Shown: positions 1 to 6,814, counted from the stretch's first letter. The stretch is 9,416 nucleotides of DNA from an uncultured Burkholderiaceae bacterium (GCA_937936215.1 CALGWX010000193.1:1-9416), one strand, 5' to 3'. Numbers and translations are program-made. Notes: generated by a model from the letters alone, not told the origin.

Positions 1-967
1 CGCCGGCGTAGTCGTCGCAGACCAGCGTGCCGCGCCAACCTTCGTCAGTGTCCTGCCCGAAGAACGTGTGCACATGCCGTCCGGCGCGGGTCTCGGCGAA
101 GTCGAAGACGACCGCCTTCACGGCGTCGTAGACGGTGGTGCCGTAGCTCCACAGCGTGGCCCGGTGCGTCTTGCCCAGTCCCGGCTTGAGCATCGCCACC
201 GGGGTTTCGTCGGCGTGCAGCACCGGCCGGGTGAGCATCTCGGCCTTCAGGGCGTCCACCAGCGGCTGCAGCGCCACGCCGCAGGCGCCGACCCACTGCG
301 CCAGCGTGGAGCGCGACAGCGCCAGGCCGGCACGATCGAAGATCGCTTCCTGCCGGTACAAGGGCAGATGGTGGGCGTACTTGGCCACCGCTACCCACGC
401 CAGCAGGCCGGTGGTCGGCAACCCCTTGTCGATGACGTGCGCCGGCACCGGCGCCTGCACCAGCGTCTGGCACTTCGTGCACACCCATTTGCCGCGCACG
501 TGCCGCTCGACGGTGAACACGCCGGGGGTGTAGTCCAGCTTCTCGGCGACGTCCTCGCCGATGCGCTTGAGCGCACAGCCGCAGCCGCAGACCGTGGAGT
601 CCGGCTCGTGACGGATCTCGCGCCGGGGAAGGTTCGCCGGCAGCGGCTGGCGTTTGGGCTGTTCTTTCGGGGTCGTGCGGGAGGCGGCCGGCTGCTCACG
701 CTCGAGCTCGCGGCTGAGGGCCTCGAGATCCTCGTCGATCGCCTCCTCGAGCAGGCTTTTCTGTTCGCCGGTGAAGGCCTCGCTCCTGGCGGCGAACTTC
801 AGCCGCTTCAGCACCGCCATCTCGTGCGTGAGCTTGTCGATGGTGGCCTGCTGGTGCCGCAGTCGAACACTCTGCGTGTTCACCGTGGCCAGCAGTTGCT
901 GCGCCAGCGCGCGCACTTGCGTTTCGGAGAGTTGGTCGAGATGTGCGCTGTCGATCACGGCGCGCAT
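1..967 (-). CDS. tnpC: IS66 family transposase TnpC, partial (C-terminus off window)
   Basis: This is the DDE transposase of the IS66 element. Reading from the ATG at 967 I translate 322 residues without a stop before the window edge. Order of parts: an N-terminal helical, probably coiled-coil region (about residues 10-95, with the family motif RLKFAARSEAF near 55-65); a zinc-ribbon-like region with the cysteine clusters CGCGC (127-131) and CTKC (163-166); then the start of the catalytic core. The first catalytic Asp is in HADETPV (D253) and the second is in the VCDDYAG region (D318/D319). The catalytic Glu and C-terminal domain lie beyond position 1. Family members are about 500-550 residues, so roughly 60 percent is present. 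It lies 60 bp downstream of tnpB in the same transcription unit. The start was chosen because the N-terminus MRAVIDSAHLDQL fits the family and no better in-frame start was seen upstream. Confidence 0.93.
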   Translation of the reverse strand, partial: MRAVIDSAHLDQLSETQVRALAQQLLATVNTQSVRLRHQQATIDKLTHEMAVLKRLKFAARSEAFTGEQKSLLEEAIDEDLEALSRELEREQPAASRTTPKEQPKRQPLPANLPRREIRHEPDSTVCGCGCALKRIGEDVAEKLDYTPGVFTVERHVRGKWVCTKCQTLVQAPVPAHVIDKGLPTTGLLAWVAVAKYAHHLPLYRQEAIFDRAGLALSRSTLAQWVGACGVALQPLVDALKAEMLTRPVLHADETPVAMLKPGLGKTHRATLWSYGTTVYDAVKAVVFDFAETRAGRHVHTFFGQDTDEGWRGTLVCDDYAG

Positions 968-1027
968 CGTGCCGCAGATGCAAGCGCGTGGCGATCGATC
1001 GTTTCAGCGATTGCGCGCGCGCTCGAT

Positions 1028-1360
1028 CTACAGCACGCTGATCACCCCGGCGCTTCCGAGCCGCTGCCACGGCAGTCCGAGCACGAGCGCGTCGAACTGC
1101 TCGCGCGTGAGCTCAATCCGGTGCGATCCGGCCGCCGCCCAGAGGAAGTGCCCCTGGTGCAGCCGCCGCACCGCCAGCCACAGGCCGAAGCCGTCGTGCA
1201 CCAGCACCTTGATCCGGTTGCCCCGCCGGTTGGTAAAGAGATACGCATGGTGCGGCTGCGCGGCGCCAAAGACCGACACCACGCGCGCCAGCGCCGATTC
1301 CATGCCGATCCGCAGATCGAGCGGCTCGACCGCCAGCCACACCGCATCGACCCGGATCAC
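1028..1360 (-). CDS. tnpB: IS66 family accessory protein TnpB (Orf2)
   Basis: A 110-residue IS66 Orf2 protein (family PF05717), required together with TnpA and TnpC for IS66 transposition although its biochemical role is not settled. It matches the family over its whole length: N-terminal IRVDAVWLAVEPLDLR, the central block PHHAYLFTNRRGNRIKVLVH, and the C-terminal LVLGLPWQRLGSAGVISVL. The frame is open for 134 codons further upstream, but the family start falls on the GTG at 1358-1360. That GTG overlaps the tnpA stop as GTGA, so tnpB is probably translated by coupling to tnpA. It ends with TAG at 1028-1030, 60 bp before the tnpC start. No lesion is visible. Confidence 0.93.
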   Translation of the reverse strand: MIRVDAVWLAVEPLDLRIGMESALARVVSVFGAAQPHHAYLFTNRRGNRIKVLVHDGFGLWLAVRRLHQGHFLWAAAGSHRIELTREQFDALVLGLPWQRLGSAGVISVL

Positions 1361-1704
1361 GCCAGCCACTGGCGCAGCCACGCCGCGCAGTCGGCGGCGG
1401 CCGACACCGGCCAGCGGATCTGCAGGACGGTCGCACCTTTCCGCACGTCGATCTCGATGCCGGCGGCCCGGGCTGCGGCCGCCACCACAGGCGCCGTGAG
1501 CTCGCTCACCGTGACGGGGACAAAGCTCGCGTTTGCGGCGCTGACCGGCCGCTGCTGGCGTCGCCACTTGTGCACGAGATTGGCGTTGACCCCGTGCCAC
1601 AGCGCCACCGCCGCCACCGAGGTGCCCGGCCGATCGCACTCGGCCAGCACCTGCTGCTTGAACTCGGCGCTGTGTCGCCGCCGACCGCCCTTGGCTTGCT
1701 CCAT
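1357..1704 (-). CDS. tnpA: IS66 family protein TnpA (Orf1), helix-turn-helix
   Basis: A 115-residue IS66 Orf1 protein. The N-terminal half carries the helix-turn-helix domain shared with IS3 OrfA (Transposase_8 type): RRRHSAEFKQQVLAECDRPG, then TSVAAVALWHGVNANLVHKW, about residues 8-50. The C-terminal part (IEIDVRKGATVLQIRWPVSA, about 83-102) is the usual IS66 OrfA tail. It probably binds the element's ends. I chose the ATG at 1702-1704 because AGGTGG sits five bases upstream. The in-frame GTG at 1713 would lie inside that Shine-Dalgarno sequence. The stop TGA overlaps the tnpB GTG. The ribosome-binding site is buried in a predicted hairpin (see the entry at 1705-1733). Confidence 0.92.
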   Translation of the reverse strand: MEQAKGGRRRHSAEFKQQVLAECDRPGTSVAAVALWHGVNANLVHKWRRQQRPVSAANASFVPVTVSELTAPVVAAAARAAGIEIDVRKGATVLQIRWPVSAAADCAAWLRQWLA

Positions 1705-1733
1705 GGTGCCCACCTATCTGTTCGGTGGACACC
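1705..1733 (-). promoter_or_regulatory. hairpin sequestering the tnpA ribosome-binding site
   Basis: On the minus strand GGTGTCCACC (1733-1724), a 9-nt loop and GGTGGGCACC (1714-1705) form a 10-bp stem that pairs completely in RNA, counting one U-G pair. The 3' arm contains most of the tnpA Shine-Dalgarno sequence and ends directly before the ATG at 1704. Transcripts that begin outside the element and read in would be expected to hide the start site. The structure is visible in the sequence; its regulatory role is inferred by analogy with other insertion sequences. Confidence 0.6.
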
Positions 1734-1769
1734 ATCGTTCCCGCTACAGGTCCCGGCCTCAAGATGACT

Positions 1770-1784
1770 TGGCCGGACGCTTAC
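1770..1784 (-). repeat. IS66 terminal inverted repeat (tnpA side)
   Basis: The minus strand reads GTAAGCGTCCGGCCA inward from 1784, with the GTAAGCG start typical of IS66-family ends. It matches 9221-9235 on the plus strand at all 15 positions. It fixes the boundary of the left IS66 element; the adjoining outside bases are CAATCCGC (1785-1792), the candidate target duplication to compare with the far end. Confidence 0.88.
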
Positions 1785-2028
1785 CAATCCGCGTCCCGCA
1801 TGCATCCGCACCATCCCCGCGTCCCTCGTGAAATATCCGGGCTAGCCCCGACCGAGTGCGGTCCCCGGCACGTTGACCAACAACGGGGGGGAAGGGGGAA
1901 GTCTGTCCCAATCCATGACAACACCCCGCAAAACACCGCACGGGGGCTCGCTTTGCCGGCAACCCGTCACCGACCTCGCGCACAACGCCCAAAGCACACG
2001 ACAGTCGGTCACTCAGGAAATTTGCGGG
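1785..2028. other. non-coding stretch between the IS66 end and the operon
   Basis: I see no convincing gene in these 244 bp. A 77-codon minus-strand frame (1759-1992) has a low-complexity composition, overlaps the IS66 end and resembles no family I know. The stretch contains a G-run (1885-1891) and one copy of a 16-bp imperfect repeat (1830-1845). It presumably holds the end of transcription of the minus-strand operon, but I could not identify a clear stem plus T-tract terminator. Confidence 0.5.
1830..1845. repeat. 16-bp imperfect repeat, copy 1
   Basis: GAAATATCCGGGCTAG matches GAAATTTGCGGGCTAG at 2017-2032 in 14 of 16 positions, in the same orientation, 187 bp apart. The match does not extend outwards. 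Copy 2 includes the stop codon of the small gene ending at 2029. It might be a remnant of an IS end or of a small duplication; the origin is unknown. Confidence 0.45.
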
Positions 2029-2032
2029 CTAG
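2017..2032. repeat. 16-bp imperfect repeat, copy 2
   Basis: Partner of the repeat at 1830-1845 (two mismatches). On the minus strand it supplies the TAG stop (2031-2029) of the small secreted protein gene, so the C-terminus of that protein may have been reset by whatever event placed the repeat here. Confidence 0.45.
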
Positions 2033-2385
2033 TCGAACGGCCCGCGCCCGGCGCGCGCGACGGCCACGCCGACGCTCGGTTGAGTCCTCGACCAGGCGAG
2101 TAGCGCGAGGAAGTCGCCGCCAAAAACCCTCTGCAGCAGGATCTCGTAGCCGATCGAGCACAGCGCGGTCTCCTGCGAGTCGAGCACCCTTTGCATCGCG
2201 GCGCGCGAGCACTGCAGGTAATACGCCTTCAGTTCCGTGGCGAGAAGCCGGCGCAGCGCTGCTTCGAAGCGGCTCTCGCTGTCGAAGACGCGATCCGCCT
2301 CGTCGGCGCGCAGATCCGGCGGCGTTGCCACACCCGCCGCCAACAGGCAAGCCGCGATCGAATTCAGCACACGTAACGATTGCAT
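2029..2385 (-). CDS. small secreted protein with two cysteines, function unknown
   Basis: A 118-residue protein of no family I can name. The start is well supported: AGGAGG lies six bases upstream of the ATG at 2385. An N-terminal hydrophobic stretch (about 5-20, LRVLNSIAACLLAAGVA) followed by PPDLRADEA looks like a Sec signal peptide cut near residue 27. The IAAC at 10-13 resembles a lipobox, but the segment before it is too short to favour a lipoprotein. The mature part is predicted helical and has a compact core with KAYYLQCSRAAMQ (53-65) and ETALCSIGYEILLQRVFGGDF (72-92). C59 and C76 could form a disulfide in the periplasm. The gene begins 28 bp after the upstream gene and is the last of the minus-strand operon. 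Its last residues run into a repeat and may be altered. Confidence 0.75.
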   Translation of the reverse strand: MQSLRVLNSIAACLLAAGVATPPDLRADEADRVFDSESRFEAALRRLLATELKAYYLQCSRAAMQRVLDSQETALCSIGYEILLQRVFGGDFLALLAWSRTQPSVGVAVARAGRGPFD

Positions 2386-2413
2386 CTGCCCCTCCTGCGA
2401 TCGTTCACGGCCT

Positions 2414-2923
2414 TCAGTCCGCGGAGACGAGTTCGCCGTGCAAGGTAAAGCGGCGCTCCCTCGGCTCGAACTGCACGATGCCCGCGCCGCGCAACCCCTT
2501 GAACCTGCCGGTGCCGCCCGCCGTCTCCCAGATGCCGTTGGCGACGAAGCGCGGCTTGCCGTCCGCGCCGGGTACGACGACGGCGCGAAACTCGTACTTC
2601 AGATACGCGATGTCGCCTTCGGCCGCGGTGAAGACGAGGTAGCCGTTCACATGGGCACCCGTCGCCGGATTGACGTCGTGCATGCCCCACTCGAGCATCG
2701 TCGTGCCGGCGAGCGGACCGCTGCCCGCGACCTTGCCTTCGCGCTGCGCGGCGAGCAGATAGCGTTTGCTGCCGTCGGCGAAATCGAGCCTCGCGTCGGC
2801 CTTCGGCGCGACGACGGCCTCGATCTTGATCGGCGCCGCGAGCGCCGCGGTGATTGAAGAAGCGAAGAGCACCGCTGCCGCGACGAAGCGACGCAGCGGC
2901 CTGGTCTGGTTTCGAGCGTTCAT
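2414..2923 (-). CDS. secreted small beta-barrel-like protein (possibly allene-oxide-cyclase-like fold)
   Basis: A 169-residue exported protein. The start ATG at 2923 is preceded by AAGGA at seven bases. Residues 1-30 form a standard Sec signal peptide: basic RPLRR at 8-12, hydrophobic 13-28, AALAA before PIKIE. The mature part is rich in beta-type alternation and glycine turns, with LEWGMHDVNPATGAHVNGY (77-95), IAYLKYEFRAVVV (105-117) and IWETAGGTGRFKGLRGAGIV (131-150). The last block, a strand followed by GTGRFKGLRGAG, resembles the end of allene-oxide-cyclase or dirigent-like barrels, which is why I suggest that fold. Catalysis should not be inferred. It sits between the cupin gene (176 bp upstream) and the small two-cysteine protein gene (28 bp downstream). 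Coding is secure; the fold assignment is tentative. Confidence 0.75.
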   Translation of the reverse strand: MNARNQTRPLRRFVAAAVLFASSITAALAAPIKIEAVVAPKADARLDFADGSKRYLLAAQREGKVAGSGPLAGTTMLEWGMHDVNPATGAHVNGYLVFTAAEGDIAYLKYEFRAVVVPGADGKPRFVANGIWETAGGTGRFKGLRGAGIVQFEPRERRFTLHGELVSAD

Positions 2924-3099
2924 CGGATCGTCCTTTCGATATGCGGCGCAGCCGGCGCCTCGCTGCAACCGATCGACCGCCGTGCACCGGGCGCACAAGG
3001 TAGGCGGCGCGATCGATTCCGCGGCAAGCGCGGCGACGGACGAGCGAGATCGCGGCATGACCGCCGCCGGATCGAGGATGGACGAGACGGACGCGACGG

Positions 3100-3501
3100 T
3101 CAGCCCGTGCTCGGTTTCCAGCCTTCGCCCTTCAGCTCGACGATATAGGTGCGCGCGCCGGCGCCGCCGATGTTTTCGGTGGCGTGCGTTTCCGCCGGCG
3201 CAAAGAACACATGGCCGGGCGGGATGTCGCGCACGACGGTTCTGCCGTCCGCGTTGGTGATCCGCACCTTGGCGCCGGTCAGCGAAATCGTGACGCGGTC
3301 CGGGTGATAGTGCATGCCCTGTCCGCACACGCCGAGGCCGGGGCCACTTCTGTACTCGAGCACGCGCACGCGGTCGTTTTCGAGCACGACGCGAAACGAC
3401 CGCGGGTCGGCGGTCACGGCGTCCTGTGCGAGCGCTTCGCGCCCGACGCCGAGGGCGGCGAGCAGCGCCAGAATTTCACGGCGTGTCTTGCGGTTGTCCA
3501 T
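3100..3501 (-). CDS. small exported cupin-domain protein with Tat-like signal
   Basis: A 133-residue single-domain cupin. The N-terminus has a twin-arginine-type motif TRREILALL (6-14), a short hydrophobic stretch and a clean signal-peptidase site ALA-QDA (after residue 25), so it is probably exported folded through Tat. Export after metal loading would fit a metal-binding cupin. The mature domain begins FRVVLENDRVRVLEYRSGPG (36-55). The first cupin motif includes MHYHPDR (H64, H66) and the second FFAPAETHATENIGG (H106), giving three candidate metal ligands; the usual Glu between them is not obvious. The ending YIVELKGEGWKPSTG matches small cupins annotated only as cupin-domain or cytoplasmic proteins. 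Substrate unknown. A GAGG lies seven bases before the ATG at 3501, and the gene follows the response regulator by 51 bp in the same direction. Confidence 0.85.
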   Translation of the reverse strand: MDNRKTRREILALLAALGVGREALAQDAVTADPRSFRVVLENDRVRVLEYRSGPGLGVCGQGMHYHPDRVTISLTGAKVRITNADGRTVVRDIPPGHVFFAPAETHATENIGGAGARTYIVELKGEGWKPSTG

Positions 3502-3552
3502 ACGTTTGCCTCGCTCGTGGAAAGTCGCCCGCGGCCGAGCGCGGGCCGCTGA

Positions 3553-4329
3553 TTACATCTGGTGAAACAGGTGCGCGTACGGTTCGCTGACCGGCAAGCG
3601 CTCGGGACGCTGCTTCAGGCGCAGCGTCAGGTTGCCGCGGTCGTCGCGGATCACGCTGTCGATCGCATGCACGTTGACGATCGTCGAGCGGTGCACCTGC
3701 CAGAACATCGTCGGATCGAGCTCGCCGGCCAGGTTCCTGATCGTCTTCTTGATCAGCGCTTCGGTGTCGGCGGTCACGACCAGCGTGTACTTCTGGTCCG
3801 ACCTGAAGTACAGGATCTCTTCGACCGTGATCAGGCGCACCGCCGCGCCGCGCGACGCATTGATCCACTGCAGATAACGCGGCGCGCGCGGCGTGCGCTC
3901 GACCAGGTGTTCGAGCGCGCGCCGCAGATCGGGCGGCGGCTGCTGCAGCCGCGCCTTCAAGCGCTGGATCGTCGTCGCCAGCCGCGCCGCGGTCGGCGGC
4001 TTCAGCACGTAGTCCATCGCCCCGGCCTCGAACGCTTCGAGCGCGTGCTCGTCGTAGGACGTGATGAACACGACATGGCAGCGGCCGCCGAGCTGCCGCG
4101 CCACGTCGATGCCCGTGAGCAGCGGCATGCGAATGTCGAGAAACGCGATGTCGGGGCGATGCGTCTCGATCGCGTTCAGCGCCGCCACGCCGTGCGCCGC
4201 CCGCGCCACGATCGCCAGTTGCGGCCACAGCGCGCGCAGCAGCTCGGCCAGCTCGTCGGCGAGCAGCGGCTCGTCTTCGGCGAGGATCGCCGTCGGGGTG
4301 GATCGTGCGACCGGATCAGGCAAGCTCAT
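3553..4329 (-). CDS. LytR/AlgR-family response regulator (REC-LytTR)
   Basis: A 258-residue cytoplasmic transcription regulator, the normal length for the family. The receiver domain (about 12-128) has the acidic pair E18/D19, phosphoacceptor D65 in FLDIRMP, T90 in FITSYD and K110 in YVLKPP, so it looks competent. A linker (about 129-150) leads to the LytTR DNA-binding domain (about 152-258), with VRLITVEEILYFRSDQKYT (164-182) and the hallmark FWQVHRSTIVNVHAID (209-224). It should bind direct repeats in target promoters. The ATG at 4329 overlaps the end of the sensor kinase gene by 14 bp and has GAGG six bases upstream. That overlap indicates coupled expression and partnership with the kinase. 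Targets are unknown; the three exported-protein genes behind it are in the same operon. Confidence 0.95.
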   Translation of the reverse strand: MSLPDPVARSTPTAILAEDEPLLADELAELLRALWPQLAIVARAAHGVAALNAIETHRPDIAFLDIRMPLLTGIDVARQLGGRCHVVFITSYDEHALEAFEAGAMDYVLKPPTAARLATTIQRLKARLQQPPPDLRRALEHLVERTPRAPRYLQWINASRGAAVRLITVEEILYFRSDQKYTLVVTADTEALIKKTIRNLAGELDPTMFWQVHRSTIVNVHAIDSVIRDDRGNLTLRLKQRPERLPVSEPYAHLFHQM

Positions 4330-6553
4330 ATGGGACCTCGACGACGACTTCGACCGCGGCGTTGGCCGGTCGAATCCCGACTTTGCTCGCCGCGCCGTAA
4401 AGCTCCGCCAGCAGCAAGCGCACGCGCGCGACAGCCGCTTCGGACGGCGCCGCCGCCAGCGTCAGCACGAGCCGGCAGCGCTCGCCCGAACGCGCCGCCG
4501 CCAAGCGACACGGGGCCGCAGCGCCATCGAGCAGCGGCAGCAGCACGCCGGGCGGAAAGCACGCGTGCATCGCGTCGGGCGCGATCTCGATCGTCATGCC
4601 GAGCGCGCCGGCGCCGGCGAGCGCGTTCAGTCGAACGAAGGTGCGTGCGAGTTCCGCCTCGCGCAGCAGGCTCGACGAGGGGCTGCGCAAGCGCGGCAGC
4701 GCCGCCCGCAGGAAGTCGATCAGCTCGTCGAGGTAGCGCTCGGCCAGCAGCACGTCGCGGTCGTACAGACGCCGCACGGTGTCGAGCAGGTCGAACAGGA
4801 TCCGCGGGTCGATGCGCGACTGCACTTCCTGCAGGCGCGCTTCGACGATGCGGCGGCGCGCATGCCTTTGCGCGGCCTGCGCGGCGGCCAGACGCGCCGC
4901 GGCGCGTTCGTGCGCGCGGCTGCGGCGCAAGTGCGCGAAATACAGCAGCGCCATGATCAGCGCAACGGTGAACCCGTGCAGGTGCATGGTGCGCGCGTTG
5001 TGAACGAGGCCCTGCTCGATCAGCATCGTCGCCCGCCCTGCGGTCAGCGCGGTCGGCAAGGCGGCCGCCGCACACGCAGCGAGCGGCCAGACGGCGCTGC
5101 GGACATAGCGACCGGCGGACCGCGTCACCCGCTCGATCGCGTAACCGGCGATCAGAAGCGCGCCCCACAGCGAAGCGCCGTACAGCGTCCACCACAGGCC
5201 GAGCCGAACGACGTTGGCTGCACTCGGTTCGCGCATCACGCTCAGCGCACCGGTGAAGAAGATCAGCGGCCCGGCAAAAGCGAGCAGGCCCGCCAGCACG
5301 GCGGCACCTCGATGTGCCTGCAGCCAATGCGCGAGGCCGGCCGCACGATCCGTCGCCGGCGCATCGGGCGGCAGCGGCGCCGCGGTGGCGGCCGTCGCCG
5401 GTGTCGCCATGGCAACGCCGTCGCCGGCAACCTTATCGGCGCCGCCCGCACCGCGCAGCGGAATCACGAGGGTCGCGCGCGCTCCGCGCGGCTCGCGCGC
5501 CTGCAGCCTGAATCGCGCCCGGTTGCCGTAGCGCGCCGCCAACTGCCGCCGGACGTTGACGAGTCCCACGCCGGTGCCGCTGCTTGCCGTCGCTGCGAAG
5601 CCGGCGCCGTCGTCGAGTACGGTAACTTCGAGCACATTGCGTCGCCGCCGCGCGTGCACCTCGACGTGACCGCCGCCCACGGGTTCCAGCCCGTGCTTGA
5701 TCGCGTTTTCGGCGAGCGTGACCAGCAACATCGGCGGGAACTCCGCGTCGTGCAGGGCCGGATCGACGTCGATCGAAAAGCGAAGCTGCGCGCCCATCCT
5801 GAGCTGAAACAGCTCCAGATAGGCACGCACCAGCGCGATCTCTTCTCCGAGGCAACTGCGGCGACTGCGCAACTGCGGCAGCGCCGTGCGCAGGTAATGC
5901 ATCAGACTGGCGATCGCTTCGGCGCCCGCCCGAGGTCGCGTGCGATACAGCCGCCGTACGTTGGCGAGCACGTTGAACAGGAAATGCGGCTCGATCTGCG
6001 CCTGCAGCAGCGCGAGTTGCTGTTCGCTGTCCCCCTGCCGCAGTTGCGCCCGCGCAAGCTCGACCGCGTGCGCGGCCGAATCCGCATGCAGCGCACGTTG
6101 ATGAACGTCGGCAACCAGCGCCAGGAATACGGCCGGCAGGCCCCAGCGCAGCGAGTCGGACAACATGCGCAATGGCGACGGCAGATGCTCGAAGCCGCCC
6201 GCGTAGTAGGCGTGCAAGACGACCGCGAGTGCCGCCGACAGCGCGACCAGCGCCGCGCACACGTAGGCCAGCCGAAACGGCAAGGCGCGCGGCAGCGCCC
6301 GGTCGAGCGCGGCGAAGGCGGCGAGCAGCGCGGTCGCGATGACCGCCAGCTCGGCGAAATGGCCGAGCCAGGCGAGCGCCAGCTCGGCCGGCGAAAAGAA
6401 GTCGAGCAGCGCGGGGTCGGCGAGCGGCGCAAGCGACAGCAGCAACGCCACCAGCGCCACTGCACCCACGCGCTCCCACGCGACGGCGCGCGCCGCGCGC
6501 GCGACGAAGCGCGCGTCGGCATGAGCTGGCGCGACGGCGACGTGGTCCCGCAT
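4316..6553 (-). CDS. tandem LytS-type sensor histidine kinase, second kinase module degenerate
   Basis: A 745-residue inner-membrane protein, about twice the usual size, made of two similar halves. Half one (1-370): about four membrane segments (roughly 29-46, 58-82, 95-115, 137-150), then a His_kinase-type dimerisation region with QAQIEPHFLFNVLANV (H190 the phosphorylated His), and an ATP-binding domain with N-box LAENAIKHGLEPV (N283), DDGAGF (314-319) and GTGVGLVNVRRQL (326-338). This half looks catalytically complete. After an Ala/Pro linker (370-405), half two repeats the plan: four membrane segments (roughly 416-438, 449-473, 485-505, 525-541) and a phosphoacceptor-like stretch. However, RIDPRILFDLLDTV carries Arg584 in place of the His, the N-box is gone and no G-boxes remain. 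An internal ATG at 5410 has no good ribosome-binding site, so I read it as one protein. The start at 6553 has only a weak Shine-Dalgarno. The stimulus is unknown. Confidence 0.93.
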   Translation of the reverse strand: MRDHVAVAPAHADARFVARAARAVAWERVGAVALVALLLSLAPLADPALLDFFSPAELALAWLGHFAELAVIATALLAAFAALDRALPRALPFRLAYVCAALVALSAALAVVLHAYYAGGFEHLPSPLRMLSDSLRWGLPAVFLALVADVHQRALHADSAAHAVELARAQLRQGDSEQQLALLQAQIEPHFLFNVLANVRRLYRTRPRAGAEAIASLMHYLRTALPQLRSRRSCLGEEIALVRAYLELFQLRMGAQLRFSIDVDPALHDAEFPPMLLVTLAENAIKHGLEPVGGGHVEVHARRRRNVLEVTVLDDGAGFAATASSGTGVGLVNVRRQLAARYGNRARFRLQAREPRGARATLVIPLRGAGGADKVAGDGVAMATPATAATAAPLPPDAPATDRAAGLAHWLQAHRGAAVLAGLLAFAGPLIFFTGALSVMREPSAANVVRLGLWWTLYGASLWGALLIAGYAIERVTRSAGRYVRSAVWPLAACAAAALPTALTAGRATMLIEQGLVHNARTMHLHGFTVALIMALLYFAHLRRSRAHERAAARLAAAQAAQRHARRRIVEARLQEVQSRIDPRILFDLLDTVRRLYDRDVLLAERYLDELIDFLRAALPRLRSPSSSLLREAELARTFVRLNALAGAGALGMTIEIAPDAMHACFPPGVLLPLLDGAAAPCRLAAARSGERCRLVLTLAAAPSEAAVARVRLLLAELYGAASKVGIRPANAAVEVVVEVPYELA

Positions 6554-6814
6554 CCGAGTGCTCGACCGTGGACTCGCTCAACCGAGGATTCTGCAACCGC
6601 CGCCGGCGCGCAGGTAGGCGCGGCCGACGAATCCGCCGCTGCGCGCCATGGTTGCCGGCAGTTGCCGATGCGCGGGCCGGTGCGGCCGGCAGCGTCGATG
6701 GCCGGCGCATCCTGCCGGTTCCGCGCCGCGCCGGGCGACGCCTCGCGCGCATCCGGGATTTGTCGCTTCGACCTTGATCCGTCAGTGGCGGGCCACCAGC
6801 TGAAAGAGGGTTGA
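6554..6814. promoter_or_regulatory. divergent intergenic region between the sensor operon and the former tetR start
   Basis: About 260 bp with no credible gene. It must contain the promoter of the minus-strand kinase operon and, if the plus-strand start at 6815 is the old tetR start, that promoter too. Open frames here are arginine-rich readings of GC-rich DNA. I could not assign -35/-10 boxes or LytTR repeats with confidence. A small inverted repeat GTGG-cggg-CCAC (6785-6796) precedes the plus-strand Shine-Dalgarno. Confidence 0.4.

Larger units (their letters stand above)
1..1784 (-). mobile_element. IS66-family insertion sequence, partial (tnpC 3' end beyond window)
   Basis: The standard three-gene IS66 order tnpA-tnpB-tnpC reads on the minus strand and ends, on the tnpA side, in a terminal inverted repeat starting GTAAGCGTCCGG (minus strand, from 1784 downwards). 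The same 15 bases recur at the end of the second IS66 element at 9221. The distal third of tnpC and the other terminal repeat lie outside the window, so neither the 8-bp target duplication expected for this family nor completeness can be checked. All three reading frames seen here are open and motif-intact, so the element could be active. Confidence 0.93.

Noticed and set aside
68..1831. 587-codon plus-strand open frame across the IS66 element
   Set aside because: It is antisense to tnpC, tnpB and tnpA, which match IS66 proteins over their full visible length. Its own translation is rich in Arg, His and Gln and resembles no family. Long antisense frames are common at this GC content.
1759..1992. 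77-codon minus-strand frame next to the IS66 end
   Set aside because: It runs into the IS66 terminal repeat, has no recognisable domain or good ribosome-binding site, and lies in a stretch containing a short repeat.
2414..3328. 304-residue version of the secreted barrel protein
   Set aside because: The added N-terminus overlaps the cupin gene out of frame. The ATG at 2923 has a good ribosome-binding site and starts a standard signal peptide.
6785..6796. GTGG-cggg-CCAC inverted repeat as a TetR operator
   Set aside because: Four-base arms are too short to distinguish from chance in GC-rich DNA, and the regulator's site is unknown. I only mention it in the intergenic entry.
4061..6814. 917-codon plus-strand open frame
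   Set aside because: Antisense to the tandem histidine kinase and part of the regulator, whose motifs are clear on the other strand. The translation is Arg/Gln-rich low-complexity sequence with no domain.
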